64,000 bases of DNA, taken from assembly GCF_004295685.1 (NCBI RefSeq), contig NZ_AP019368.1, positions 3,177,501 through 3,241,500 of the forward strand, in the 5' to 3' direction. Position 1 is the stretch's first letter; every line of letters starts with the position of its first letter. Both the position numbers and the translations under genes were made by a program. Below the pieces are notes generated by a model. That model made no database searches. It was not told the DNA's origin and saw only the letters and a list, made by a program, of their open reading frames with translations. Below, piece by piece: positions 46,038 to 54,244 of this stretch. The DNA is from Fluviispira sanaruensis (GTDB lineage Bacteria > Bdellovibrionota_B > Oligoflexia > Silvanigrellales > Silvanigrellaceae).

Positions 46038-46970
46038 ATGCAAGTTGAGCAGGAAAAAAAAGAAAAACTCTGGACAATTCGAGAAATCCTCAATTGGACG
46101 AGCAAACATTTTCATGAAAAAAAGATAGAGACACCTCTTCTCGATGCTCAACTTCTCCTCTGTAAAGTTCTCAATTTATCCAAAGTTCAACTTTATATTG
46201 AAATGGATAAACCGCTCAATGAAACAGAAAAGCGAGACTATCGCGCTCTTGTCAAAAGACGCTTAAATGGTGAGCCCGTTGCTTATATTCTGAACGAAAA
46301 GTACTGGCATAATTTAAAATTATACGTCGATAAAAGGGTCTTAATCCCTCGTCCCGAAACGGAATCCATGCTCGACTTTGTCTTGCAAAATAAAAAGAAC
46401 TGCGATCTAAAATATATCCTTGATTTATGCACAGGATCAGGCTGTCTTGCCATAGCTCTTGCCAAAGCATTTCCCACAACCATAGTGATTGGGGTTGATA
46501 TTTCTACTGAAGCTTTGGCTGTGGCAAAAATAAATGCCGAACTCAATTCTGTCCACAATGTTGAATGGCTCCTAGCCGATTTAACCCAATTAGAAATATT
46601 TCAAGAATTAAAAACAAAATACAAAGCTTTCGACATAGTCGTAGCGAACCCACCTTACGTAACAGAAAAAGAATGGCATTCACTTGAACACACCGTGAAA
46701 GAATTTGAACCAAAATTGGCTTTAGTTGCTGCGGATGAAGGCCTCTTTATTGGCGAACAGATAGTAAAAAATATAGAAGATTTTTCTTTACTCAGTTCGA
46801 ATTCCATTTTTGCCATGGAAATGGCCGATAAGCAGCCACAAAAAATAAAAAGCGAATGCAAAAAAATTATTCAGCACAATCATCCTATTTGGGAAATTCC
46901 AAAAAATGAATGGTTCACACTCTGCGATTGGGAAAGAAAAGAGAGGTTTCTGGTTAAGAACGTTGTGTGA
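46038..46970 (+). CDS. prmC: Release factor glutamine methyltransferase
   Basis: N5-methylates the Gln of the release-factor GGQ motif. 310 residues from the ATG at 46038, just after the prfA stop; the frame extends upstream into prfA but that part is antique overlap without a ribosome site. Residues 1-90 are the helical substrate-recognition domain (TPLLDAQLLLCKVLNLSKVQLY). The SAM site is ILDLCTGSGCLAIALAKAFP, the acidic strand-2 end GVDISTEALAVAK, and the catalytic motif NPPY lies in DIVVANPPYVTEKEW. AAGGC upstream acts as ribosome site. Gene order prfA-prmC makes the call secure. Confidence 0.95.
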   Translation: MQVEQEKKEKLWTIREILNWTSKHFHEKKIETPLLDAQLLLCKVLNLSKVQLYIEMDKPLNETEKRDYRALVKRRLNGEPVAYILNEKYWHNLKLYVDKRVLIPRPETESMLDFVLQNKKNCDLKYILDLCTGSGCLAIALAKAFPTTIVIGVDISTEALAVAKINAELNSVHNVEWLLADLTQLEIFQELKTKYKAFDIVVANPPYVTEKEWHSLEHTVKEFEPKLALVAADEGLFIGEQIVKNIEDFSLLSSNSIFAMEMADKQPQKIKSECKKIIQHNHPIWEIPKNEWFTLCDWERKERFLVKNVV

Positions 46971-46977
46971 TTTTCCA

Positions 46978-47748
46978 TTAATCACAATTTCTTTCAGCAA
47001 CAGGTTTGCTCAAAATATTTATAGATTTAACTATTTCATCTGGAAAATCATTAATTGTTTTAAATTTTCTTTCAAATTTCATATCAAAAAAGCAATGTTC
47101 CACAACATTTTGCCAGCATTTTGTTCCTAGATTAAAAATACGTTCTAGTTCTTCGACAGGATTTTTGTGCTCATCGACATCGATTGTGCGAATTGGATAC
47201 TCATGTTCCGATCTAAAATAATATAAAGCTGCCGATTGCCTGCCTCTAAAATCTGCTTGAGAAATATTACCGGCTTTAAGTGCCATCAATAATCGTGTGT
47301 CTAAGGATTCACTTGCTGAGCTCTTAAAACTATTTTCCATATTAGTGAGAGTTTCTATCGACAATAAACAGTTTCCAGAAATAATATAATTGTCTCCCAT
47401 TATAATATCCCCAAATGTTTTTGAATATTCATTCGATGTCATTTTTAGATCTTCTCCCGTGTAACTGAAAAATTGAAATTTTTTCAGATCGAGAACAGCA
47501 AGTTGTTTTCGCTGAAATGAAGGATCATTTTTCTTAAGATAATTCAAAATATTTGTACTGTTCTCATTGTCATTCAATAAGTTTCTAATACTATATGCAG
47601 TGCAAGGATCTTGCTTACCTTGAGCCGCGATTAAACTTTGATTTTTAAAATGAAATGCAGCATACTTTCCTATAAAAGGGATAGCTGAGCAGATTGCAAT
47701 TCCATATTCACTTTTATTTTTATCAAAAGCTATTATAGAGAATGTCAT
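46978..47748 (-). CDS. DUF1028 family (Ntn-hydrolase-like) protein
   Basis: 256 residues. The start TFSIIAFDKNKSEYGIAICSAIPFIGKYAAF, the AAQGKQDP region, VLDLKKFQFFSYTGEDL, ISGNCLLSIETLTNM and ISQADFRGRQSAALYYF match the DUF1028 pattern, a predicted Ntn-hydrolase-like family with unproven activity. In typical members TFSI(V)A begins the mature chain. Here the ATG at 47748 (AAAGGATTAATT upstream) starts at the same place, so no leader is present. The gene lies next to the left end of an insertion sequence, which entered 66 bases upstream of its start and may have altered its promoter. Confidence 0.82.
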   Translation of the reverse strand: MTFSIIAFDKNKSEYGIAICSAIPFIGKYAAFHFKNQSLIAAQGKQDPCTAYSIRNLLNDNENSTNILNYLKKNDPSFQRKQLAVLDLKKFQFFSYTGEDLKMTSNEYSKTFGDIIMGDNYIISGNCLLSIETLTNMENSFKSSASESLDTRLLMALKAGNISQADFRGRQSAALYYFRSEHEYPIRTIDVDEHKNPVEELERIFNLGTKCWQNVVEHCFFDMKFERKFKTINDFPDEIVKSINILSKPVAERNCD

Positions 47749-47814
47749 ATAATTAATCCTTTATTTTAGTTTTTGTTAATCTTTTCCAACCAATAATTTT
47801 TGCATTATCATTAG

Positions 47815-49215
47815 TACTACTTCGTTAAATCTAAGAAGTATTTAAAATAAGCTTAGGAAAGCAAGGAAAAGTATTATCACAAAATGGACAAAAAATAGTT
47901 TGAAAAATACGATTTATATATCGCCTTACAGCAGAAAATGAGATCTCAAGTTTTTTTTTATCGAATTCATTTATAAAATAATATGCTAAAAAGCATAAAG
48001 CTATATGGTGATGCAATCCTAACCACGAACGCCCTTCATAATGATCAAGACCCAATTCTTCTTTTAAAATCTGGTATCCCTGTTCAATTTTCCATCTTTT
48101 ATGCATGAGTTCTATTATTTCATCTTTTGGATAAGTTTTTGAATAATTTGAAATATAATATTTTAAAACTCCATCTTTTCTTTTTTCAACTAGAAGCCAT
48201 CTTTCTTTTCCAACTTTTTGCCAAGGTCTTGAAATACATTCCATAACTCTTGTAGCAACATATTCTACTTTTATATTTTCATTTTTCCGTCGGATTTGAA
48301 TTATTTTGATATTACTTCCTTTTGAAAATAACTCTTCTGCTATCCTTAAAGCAGAGCGGGGCTTATATCTATTATCTACAGGATTGTCATAATCTCTAAG
48401 TTTTGTTTGTAAATTGCGTTTTCTCGGAACTACACTTTTTATTGGAATATTCTTTGACCAAAATTTCTCGTTATTTCTAATATGTCCTACAAAATTTATT
48501 TTTCTCTTATCAAGTTCATTTAGAAAATTTCTATTACACCCATAAGCTGCGTCAAAAACTAATGATTTTATTTTGAATAACTGGATGCTTTCATCAATCA
48601 AATCAAGTGCTATTCTCCACTTTTCTTTGAAGTTTCTTTCCTCTAAAGGTACTTTTACTTTATCTAATTTTTTTGAATTTTTAATCCATCCATCTGGCAA
48701 ATATAGCCTTGCAGTAACTGGAAAATGTATTTTATTAGAAATCGCATGTAAGGTAACAATTACTTGACAGTTAGAAATCTTACCTTGAACTCCACAATAT
48801 TGTCTTGATACACCAACACTCTCATCCCCCTTTTTTGGAAGACTTGTATCATCGAGAGAAAAAATAAATTCATTCATTTTCAGTCTATTAATCATATATT
48901 TATTTAAACTTATAATAAGCTCATGAAAAGACCATTGACTTTGATTAACAAATTGCTGTAAAGACTGTTCATTTGCATTTGAAATTCTTGATGCCATTGC
49001 TCCTATAGATTTTCTCTCGCCATCTAATATCAATCCATATATGTAAGTTTTACACCAATGTACTCTATCATTTCTTTTAAAAACCGATCTAAAACCATCG
49101 ATAAATTGTGAAACTTTTAATGAAAGATCTTTTATATTTGCTATTTTCATGATTCAACCTCAAAAAAATATTTCGAGGACTTAAATATAACATATTTTTA
49201 ATTAACGAAGTAGTA
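47815..49215 (-). mobile_element. IS701-family insertion sequence, complete
   Basis: A 1401-bp element. The ends are inverted: TACTACTTCGTTAA from 47815 and its complement ending at 49215, 14 bp perfect. TTAG flanks both sides directly (47811-47814 and 49216-49219), a 4-bp target duplication that fits the YTAR preference known for IS701. One transposase gene fills the element. Intact ends, duplication and open frame indicate recent insertion and possible activity. It entered beside the remains of an older IS5-like element. Confidence 0.9.
47831..49150 (-). CDS. IS701-family DDE transposase
   Basis: 439 residues, cut-and-paste transposase of the IS701/IS4-like DDE superfamily. The catalytic Asp residues are in FSLDDTSLPKKGDESVG and SLVFDAAYGCNRNFL; the Glu is in the downstream MHKRWKIEQGYQILKEELGLDHYEGRSW, carrying the Y-x2-R-like spacing of IS4 relatives. 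VSRQYCGVQGKISNCQ after the first Asp is typical of IS701. Full length, no interruption. It reads from the right to the left end of the element. Confidence 0.9.
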   Translation of the reverse strand: MKIANIKDLSLKVSQFIDGFRSVFKRNDRVHWCKTYIYGLILDGERKSIGAMASRISNANEQSLQQFVNQSQWSFHELIISLNKYMINRLKMNEFIFSLDDTSLPKKGDESVGVSRQYCGVQGKISNCQVIVTLHAISNKIHFPVTARLYLPDGWIKNSKKLDKVKVPLEERNFKEKWRIALDLIDESIQLFKIKSLVFDAAYGCNRNFLNELDKRKINFVGHIRNNEKFWSKNIPIKSVVPRKRNLQTKLRDYDNPVDNRYKPRSALRIAEELFSKGSNIKIIQIRRKNENIKVEYVATRVMECISRPWQKVGKERWLLVEKRKDGVLKYYISNYSKTYPKDEIIELMHKRWKIEQGYQILKEELGLDHYEGRSWLGLHHHIALCFLAYYFINEFDKKKLEISFSAVRRYINRIFQTIFCPFCDNTFPCFPKLILNTS

Positions 49216-49312
49216 TTAGAAGCTGTCCAACATGATTTTTAGAGGAAATTGATTATTTTTAAGAGGATGTTACCTTTGTTTTCGACTAATAAAACCAAAA
49301 AAAGGTACCATC

Positions 49313-49596
49313 ATGGAATATAAAGAAATTTTAAGCGCTTCGCAAGTCATGATTCAATTTTTACCAGAGATCAGATCAAGGAAACTTTTGTAAAAGCAGT
49401 TAAGAGTTGAGCCATGATAGGCAAGACTAAGATTGGAAAGGGAACAAAAAACATACAAATAGTAGATAAGAAGGAGCTCTTAGATTCTCTGTATATTGAC
49501 TTTGCTAATCTTCATGAATCACATCTACTAATGAAAACTATAAAATGGAGTCGTCTGCTTAGACGCAATTTGCCGCAGTCTAAAAATAAAGATTAG
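49313..49596 (+). pseudogene. IS5-like transposase remnant
   Basis: Two short frames. ATG 49313 to TAA 49391 gives an N-terminal-like piece. 49414-49596 begins MIGKTKIGKGTKNIQIVDKK, which resembles the VGKTKxGKGTKxxxxVD segment at the centre of IS5-family (IS1031/IS427-like) transposases, then loses similarity. Most of the catalytic domain is missing. Its upstream sequence AGCTGTCCAACATG (49220 on) may be an old terminal repeat. Dead element, overlapped at its left by the IS701 insertion. Confidence 0.55.
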
Positions 49597-49846
49597 ATTA
49601 CCAATAAAATATTAATATAAATTTGCAAAAAATAAATATTTTTATTATAGATTAATAATGTTTATTATGGAGGTTTGTAGTGAGAAAAGTAAACGAATAT
49701 TTATATAGATATTATCTTGATTGAAGATAATATAATCAGAGTTTTTTCAATTAAAAAACTTTAAGATAGGCAGTATTTTTTTCTTATAAAGAGTCTTTAT
49801 CTAGAATTATTTATATAAAAGCATTAAAGCTGTTTAAGGAGAATAT

Positions 49847-50245
49847 ATGAGTATTTTAAATACACTTGAAATAGTAATTAGATGGGTTGATTTAGATCCA
49901 TATAATCACCTGAATAACTCTAAATATTTTGATTTCATGACAGAGGCAAGGGCTAAATATTTTTGGGAATATTCGTTGACAAATAAAACTCATTTAATTT
50001 TGCATGACTGTCATATATCATTTAAAAAACCGTATAGATATCCAAATTCATTAATTTTAGAGCAGTATTTAGAAAAAATTGATGGAGCAAGTTTCGATTT
50101 ATTTTATGTATTTAAATCTAAATTATCTAATGATATACATGCTGAAGCTAAAATCAAAATGGTCACGTATGATGCAGAAAAAAATAGAGTTTGTAGAGTT
50201 CCAAAGGAATTAATAAGCTTATTAGAGAAAAAAAATGAAACATGA
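49847..50245 (+). CDS. Acyl-CoA thioesterase (4HBT hotdog fold)
   Basis: 132 residues, single hotdog domain. RWVDLDPYNHLNNSKYFDFMTEARAKYFWEY has the 4HBT-group catalytic-Asp pattern (here WVDLDPYNHLNN), followed by the long helix, and ECHISFKKPYRYPNSLILEQYLEK-like strands. Members hydrolyse acyl-CoA or acyl-ACP thioesters; substrates range from aromatic to fatty acyl. AAGGAGAATAT precedes the ATG. It overlaps the next gene by 11 bases (ATGA-like coupling), so the two form a small operon of unknown purpose. Confidence 0.82.
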   Translation: MSILNTLEIVIRWVDLDPYNHLNNSKYFDFMTEARAKYFWEYSLTNKTHLILHDCHISFKKPYRYPNSLILEQYLEKIDGASFDLFYVFKSKLSNDIHAEAKIKMVTYDAEKNRVCRVPKELISLLEKKNET

Positions 50246-50843
50246 TTTACTACTAAATAATGAACTTTCAAAAAAAATTCATAGATTAATATATGATATG
50301 AAATTACATCTTTACGATATTGACTATTTTTCCTTTGGGTTTAATGACTATAAAAGCAATTTAGCTTATTCTTTTACATCTCGTCCTGAGTGGTATGATT
50401 TTATGAAAAAAGATGAAGAAGCTGGAAAAATAATTTTTAAACATGATTATGTTTGGAAAAATTCTTTTAACTTCCATGATAATTGTATCGTTAATAAAAT
50501 TAAACACAATGAGAGAACGTTTTTAATTTCTTCATTTGATTATTCAAGTAAGATGCATAAAGAAATATTGATTTATAAACAAAAGTTTGAAATAAATAGA
50601 GGCGTAAGTTATCTTGAGCATTCGAATTATAGATCTTTTTCGTCAAATTTTTATACAAATTATAAAAAATTTGATGAAATAGATTTCGCTATAAAAAAAA
50701 GATTCATTATGAAAAAAATACATCTGATGAGTAAAATTATTGTCATGAAACATTTTAAAATAGATTTCGAGTCCAAGTTACAGGAGCAACAGATTCAATT
50801 TGTGAAAAAGGGCATGTTATATTTGGATCATAGATCCCGTTGA
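50235..50843 (+). CDS. Unknown protein, possible truncated sensor
   Basis: 202 residues, no clear family. KIHRLIYDMKLHLYDIDYFSFGFNDYKSN with TSRPEWYDFM and HDYVWKNSFN loosely resembles the autoinducer-binding domain of LuxR-like regulators (PEW and DxxW), but no helix-turn-helix follows. The last ~28 codons lie antisense to the end of the repressor gene opposite, so this C-terminus may be non-native and the gene truncated. It is translationally coupled to the thioesterase before it. Low confidence on function; real coding likely, given its length and coupling. Confidence 0.5.
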   Translation: MKHDLLLNNELSKKIHRLIYDMKLHLYDIDYFSFGFNDYKSNLAYSFTSRPEWYDFMKKDEEAGKIIFKHDYVWKNSFNFHDNCIVNKIKHNERTFLISSFDYSSKMHKEILIYKQKFEINRGVSYLEHSNYRSFSSNFYTNYKKFDEIDFAIKKRFIMKKIHLMSKIIVMKHFKIDFESKLQEQQIQFVKKGMLYLDHRSR

Positions 50844-51420
50844 TCGGATTAAGTACAAAAAGTGTGCATAAATCTTTCTTATTTTTTATTAATCGCCTAA
50901 ATGTCAACGTTTCGCTATCCACAAATTTAATGATGCAATCATGACCGAAGGATTCTGATAGTAGTTTTTTCCTTCCAATCAACCACGTGTTTGCAACATA
51001 TCGAGGATTCATTGAATCATCTGACAAATACATATAAATACAGTCGCTATATAATGAGGTTATTTTTTTAATTTCGATCAATGCCCTGTGATCGTCGCTT
51101 GAGATTAACTCTAAATCTTTATTATTATCCTCTGGAATGTCATTTGTAACAGATAATTGCGGCAAATTTGGGATATTATCGCCACCTTCTTCAAGCCATT
51201 CAGTTGAAACATCAATTCCTTCATTATTGTATGCGTAAATCAGTGTTTCAATGCTCGTTTTTGATGGAACTATTTTGTCATGCTCCCATACTTTTAAAGA
51301 ACTTGCCGAGATATTATATTTGTGTTGAAGGTAAGCTCTTGTTACTTGCAAAATTGAGCGAATGAAGTTTATTCTTTTACCTATTGTATCTAATTTATTA
51401 TTATCTCTCATATCTCTCAC
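50755..51420 (-). CDS. XRE-type repressor with S24-like C-terminal domain
   Basis: 221 residues. The N-terminal ~85 form a Cro/CI-type helix-turn-helix (KRINFIRSILQVTRAYLQHKYNISASSLKVWEHDKIVP), then an acidic linker and a LexA/S24-peptidase-like domain: YMYLSDDSMNPRYVANTWLIGRKK with the Ser of the DSM motif, and TFRRLIKNKKDLCTLFVLNP. The usual Lys of the Ser-Lys dyad is not obvious, so self-cleavage is uncertain. An ATG nine bases into the frame is an alternative start. It is divergent from a small secreted-protein gene whose promoter carries repeated TGGTAA sites, a plausible operator. Phage repressor-like, but no phage genes are adjacent. Confidence 0.75.
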   Translation of the reverse strand: MRDMRDNNKLDTIGKRINFIRSILQVTRAYLQHKYNISASSLKVWEHDKIVPSKTSIETLIYAYNNEGIDVSTEWLEEGGDNIPNLPQLSVTNDIPEDNNKDLELISSDDHRALIEIKKITSLYSDCIYMYLSDDSMNPRYVANTWLIGRKKLLSESFGHDCIIKFVDSETLTFRRLIKNKKDLCTLFVLNPINGIYDPNITCPFSQIESVAPVTWTRNLF

Positions 51421-51725
51421 GCATCTTACTTTAGTTTGTTTAATAGTGTGACAAATATATATAGTATATTCTCACGTATAAAAGTTATACTGAAAAAGAG
51501 CTATGATTGCTATTATTCTGACAAGATAGAATTTTAGGGATCAAAAAATTATTAAAAATTTATAAAAATAAAGAAATAAAAAAATATTTAAAAATATAAA
51601 AGCTTTTGAACAAAAATAGAACGTTAATATATTACCATATTTTGGTAATTGAGCTTGACATCTAAAAATGGTAATGGTAAAAATTTCTAAAGTATAAACA
51701 CAATTATTTAACAAAAGGAGTTCAA
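51421..51725. other. Divergent regulatory region
   Basis: The 305 bases between the repressor and a secreted-protein gene hold the promoter and TGGTAA sites described next. The repressor-proximal part is AT-rich (ATATATATA at about 51458) and may contain the repressor's own promoter. Confidence 0.5.
51631..51683 (+). promoter_or_regulatory. Sigma-70 promoter with TGGTAA operator-like repeats
   Basis: TTGACA (51655-51660), 17 bases, TAAAAA (51678-51683) is a near-ideal promoter for the gene at 51726. An inverted repeat ATTACCA-TATTT-TGGTAAT (51631-51649) sits just upstream, and two direct TGGTAA copies (51669-51680) lie in the spacer and -10. Binding there would occlude RNA polymerase; the neighbouring XRE protein is the obvious candidate. 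Confidence 0.6.
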
Positions 51726-52025
51726 GTGAAACTTTTTTTTAAAAAAATTCTATTTTATTTTTGCACATTCCAATTTTTAAATTCATATTCAGCAATTGGT
51801 AAAGATGTAGATATCAAAAAAGTTTTAATGTCTTCTTCAATGAATGAGTTAGTCATATTAGCTAATATTAACAAAGATCTATTAGATCTAAAATTTTCAA
51901 ATGATCCAAATGGCAGTTTAAATAAAGAAATTTATTATAAAATCAGTGAACAAAATGAAATTTTAAAAAAAATTTCCACTACTTTATTGAAAATAGAGCA
52001 ACAAAATTCAGAAAATAAATTATAA
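51726..52025 (+). CDS. Small secreted protein, unknown
   Basis: 99 residues from a GTG codon with AAAGGAG seven bases upstream. A signal peptide (KILFYFCTFQFLNSYSA) is followed by a short helical domain ending in a Gln/Glu/Lys-rich coiled-coil-like segment (NEILKKISTTLLKIEQQN). No known family. Expressed from the strong promoter just upstream and divergent from the XRE/S24-like repressor, so it may be conditionally expressed. No partner gene is evident. Confidence 0.55.
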   Translation: MKLFFKKILFYFCTFQFLNSYSAIGKDVDIKKVLMSSSMNELVILANINKDLLDLKFSNDPNGSLNKEIYYKISEQNEILKKISTTLLKIEQQNSENKL

Positions 52026-52343
52026 AAATTGATTTATTTATCTAAATAATTTATTTTTAAAAATTTTAGATCAGTCTACTTTAAGTAAAAATATGTCTAT
52101 ATAAATAATAATTTACAAACATTTTAACGTTATATAACATAGAAAATCTCATTATTTAATATCAAACTTAATAATTATATTCTGCTGAAATAATCTTCAC
52201 AAAATCGATGTTTCATTACAATAATAATTTTTCCTGAGAATAGCTTACCAAAGCATACTGGTTATTAATATTAGTAAACTTGCTTAATTTACAAAAATAT
52301 TTATTATGAAGCTGAGTTTTCTTATGAAAGGAGATCCTCATCA
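52026..52343. other. AT-rich spacer
   Basis: Gene-free. A strong ribosome site (AAAGGAGATC) for the next gene begins near 52327. No hairpin or RNA gene is convincing. Confidence 0.5.
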
Positions 52344-53453
52344 ATGAAGTTTTTAAATTTTCTCAAAAAAGTTTTTTTCTTTTTAATATCCTTCGTAATC
52401 GCATCGATAGCCTATGTAATTATCACTCAAATAAATTCAGATAATACCAAAAATATAGCATCAAGTCTAGAAATAGAAAATATAAAATCAAATTCTGATA
52501 GCGAAAAAAATATCTTCATAAATGCAAACAGAGAAGAGGAAATTGCTCAAAATGAGCCCAATAATGCATACCAGAATTATTATAATGAGTTTTTAATCGA
52601 AATAAATAATAAATTCGGAGATTGTTTTTATGAAATAGAAGGAAATATAAAAAGTAAAAAAGCAATATTTTCTATAAAAAAATGTGAATTTACAACAAAT
52701 CTCCCTGATTCAGTCAATACAATGCCCGCTTCACCTTTCAGAACTTTGCTATATATTTTGATGAACAAAGCAAATAATCTCTCACAAAGCGCATATCATA
52801 CTAGCATGCCAGATAACAAAAAAAATCAAATCTTAAATATTAAAAAAACAAAAGAAAATTATGAAGATTATTTATTATTGAAAAACAAAATCGAAAAAGC
52901 AATTCAAAAAAATAATCATGATTATTTTAGAAATTTACGAGAAGATTCTGTCCCACATATGAAAAAAATTGATGAGTTGACCGAGCATTTAAATAATTTA
53001 TTGAATGAGCAAAACTTAAAAGTTGATATTACGGACGGGTCAAAATTGTCTTTTCCTGTAACAGAATTTATATATAATCTCGAGGGCGGAGATATATCAT
53101 TTTTCTCTAATGACAATGTATTTTACGGCGAAGACAGCAATAAATATGTTGATTCATTTGCAATGAAAAAAATGTTTTTTTCAAATAGATTTAGCGAGGA
53201 AGACTATCAAAAATATATAAATATTATGTTAAAAACAATTTACTTTATGTGTGATTCACCGAAAAATTTAAACATAATAAAAGATCATTTTCAAGTTAAA
53301 AAAGATCACACAAAAAATATAAGAAGTGCTCAAAAATTCGGAAAATGTTTCATAAATTATAGTAAATATTTAGATAAAAGTTTTAAAAACAATCCCATAC
53401 TAAAGATTCATTTCAAAGCAGCACTTTCATTTGAAGAATTAAATAGCATTTAA
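52344..53453 (+). CDS. Membrane-anchored hypothetical protein
   Basis: 369 residues. A single N-terminal helix (LKKVFFFLISFVIASIAYVIIT) anchors a polar, Asn/Lys-rich domain of low sequence complexity. Two cysteines early in the domain (GDCFYEIEGN and KKCEFTT) and two later (YFMCDSPKN and GKCFINY) could form disulfides, which would fit a periplasmic location. AAAGGAGATC lies ahead of the ATG. No homologous family is recognised, and neighbours are likewise secreted hypothetical proteins. Confidence 0.55.
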   Translation: MKFLNFLKKVFFFLISFVIASIAYVIITQINSDNTKNIASSLEIENIKSNSDSEKNIFINANREEEIAQNEPNNAYQNYYNEFLIEINNKFGDCFYEIEGNIKSKKAIFSIKKCEFTTNLPDSVNTMPASPFRTLLYILMNKANNLSQSAYHTSMPDNKKNQILNIKKTKENYEDYLLLKNKIEKAIQKNNHDYFRNLREDSVPHMKKIDELTEHLNNLLNEQNLKVDITDGSKLSFPVTEFIYNLEGGDISFFSNDNVFYGEDSNKYVDSFAMKKMFFSNRFSEEDYQKYINIMLKTIYFMCDSPKNLNIIKDHFQVKKDHTKNIRSAQKFGKCFINYSKYLDKSFKNNPILKIHFKAALSFEELNSI

Positions 53454-53470
53454 TATTTTATATAATGTAA

Positions 53471-53926
53471 TCAATTTTTTAAAATATAAAACATAATACT
53501 CATTGTATTGTATTTAATTGGCTTTTTCGATGGCTCGGGAAAATCTGGAATATGATATATAAGATACTCTTTAATTCTTTCATAATCACTTATCGAGTTA
53601 TATATAATTTTACTCTTAAAGTATGCAACATCTCTTAAAATTTTATTCTTGTCAATTGCTTGAATTTCTTGATATTGGTAACCAAACTGTTTTATACATT
53701 CAGCTCTCAAATTGATATATTGCGTCGCTCCAAATAATTCATTTCCATTGCTCAAATCAAAATAGAGTTTTGGGTTTTGCTGCCATATCCCATTTACTGT
53801 ACCATCTAAAGCTTTTATATCAGTATATGAAGCTAAGCAGGCTATTTTAGCTTCATAAGCAAAAATAAATTCCTGAGTTAAAAGTAAGTTCAAACATAAT
53901 AAAATCCAATTAATAAATTTCTGCAA
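53471..53926 (-). CDS. Small secreted protein, paralogue of the one at 58.8 kb
   Basis: 151 residues with a cleavable signal peptide (FAYEA). The mature start EAKIACLASY, the GIWQQNP segment, YFDLSNGN and INLRAECIKQFGYQYQEIQAI align with EAHILCVNKK, GSWRKTEG, HYFVLNGG and LKLRCSKLFQNEYTYVLAV in the gene at 58808-59194. The two cysteines are conserved between them, suggesting one disulfide. No described family. It lies between a membrane hypothetical gene and a PAAR-effector pseudogene, so an immunity or effector role is possible but unproven. Confidence 0.55.
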   Translation of the reverse strand: MQKFINWILLCLNLLLTQEFIFAYEAKIACLASYTDIKALDGTVNGIWQQNPKLYFDLSNGNELFGATQYINLRAECIKQFGYQYQEIQAIDKNKILRDVAYFKSKIIYNSISDYERIKEYLIYHIPDFPEPSKKPIKYNTMSIMFYILKN

Positions 53927-54244
53927 ATAAATTCTCCTTTAAAATGCGGATACCTCTCAAATAAATATTTAACTATTTAGGTAATAAATTTTATTTTTTA
54001 ATTAAAAAAAAGTAATAATATATATAAATTTTCCAAAAAATAAAAATTTTATAGAAAATAAATATTATAAATATTATATAAACTATTTTTTTGCAAATAA
54101 TTTTATCTTTTTATTTTTAATAGCCTACCAAAAAAATAAAATTTTATTTAAAAATTTGCATTCTCATTTTCATTAATAAAAAAACAATATTTCTTTTTTC
54201 ACTTTGCAATATTTAATTTTCTTATACAGAGTTTAGTCCTTAAA
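53927..54244. other. Very AT-rich spacer
   Basis: Almost pure A/T. It presumably contains the divergent promoters of the secreted gene (minus) and the PAAR pseudogene (plus); no element can be singled out. Confidence 0.4.

Noticed and set aside
50755-51420. A prophage around the S24-like repressor
   Set aside because: No integrase, structural, lysis or replication genes flank it; only the repressor resembles phage.
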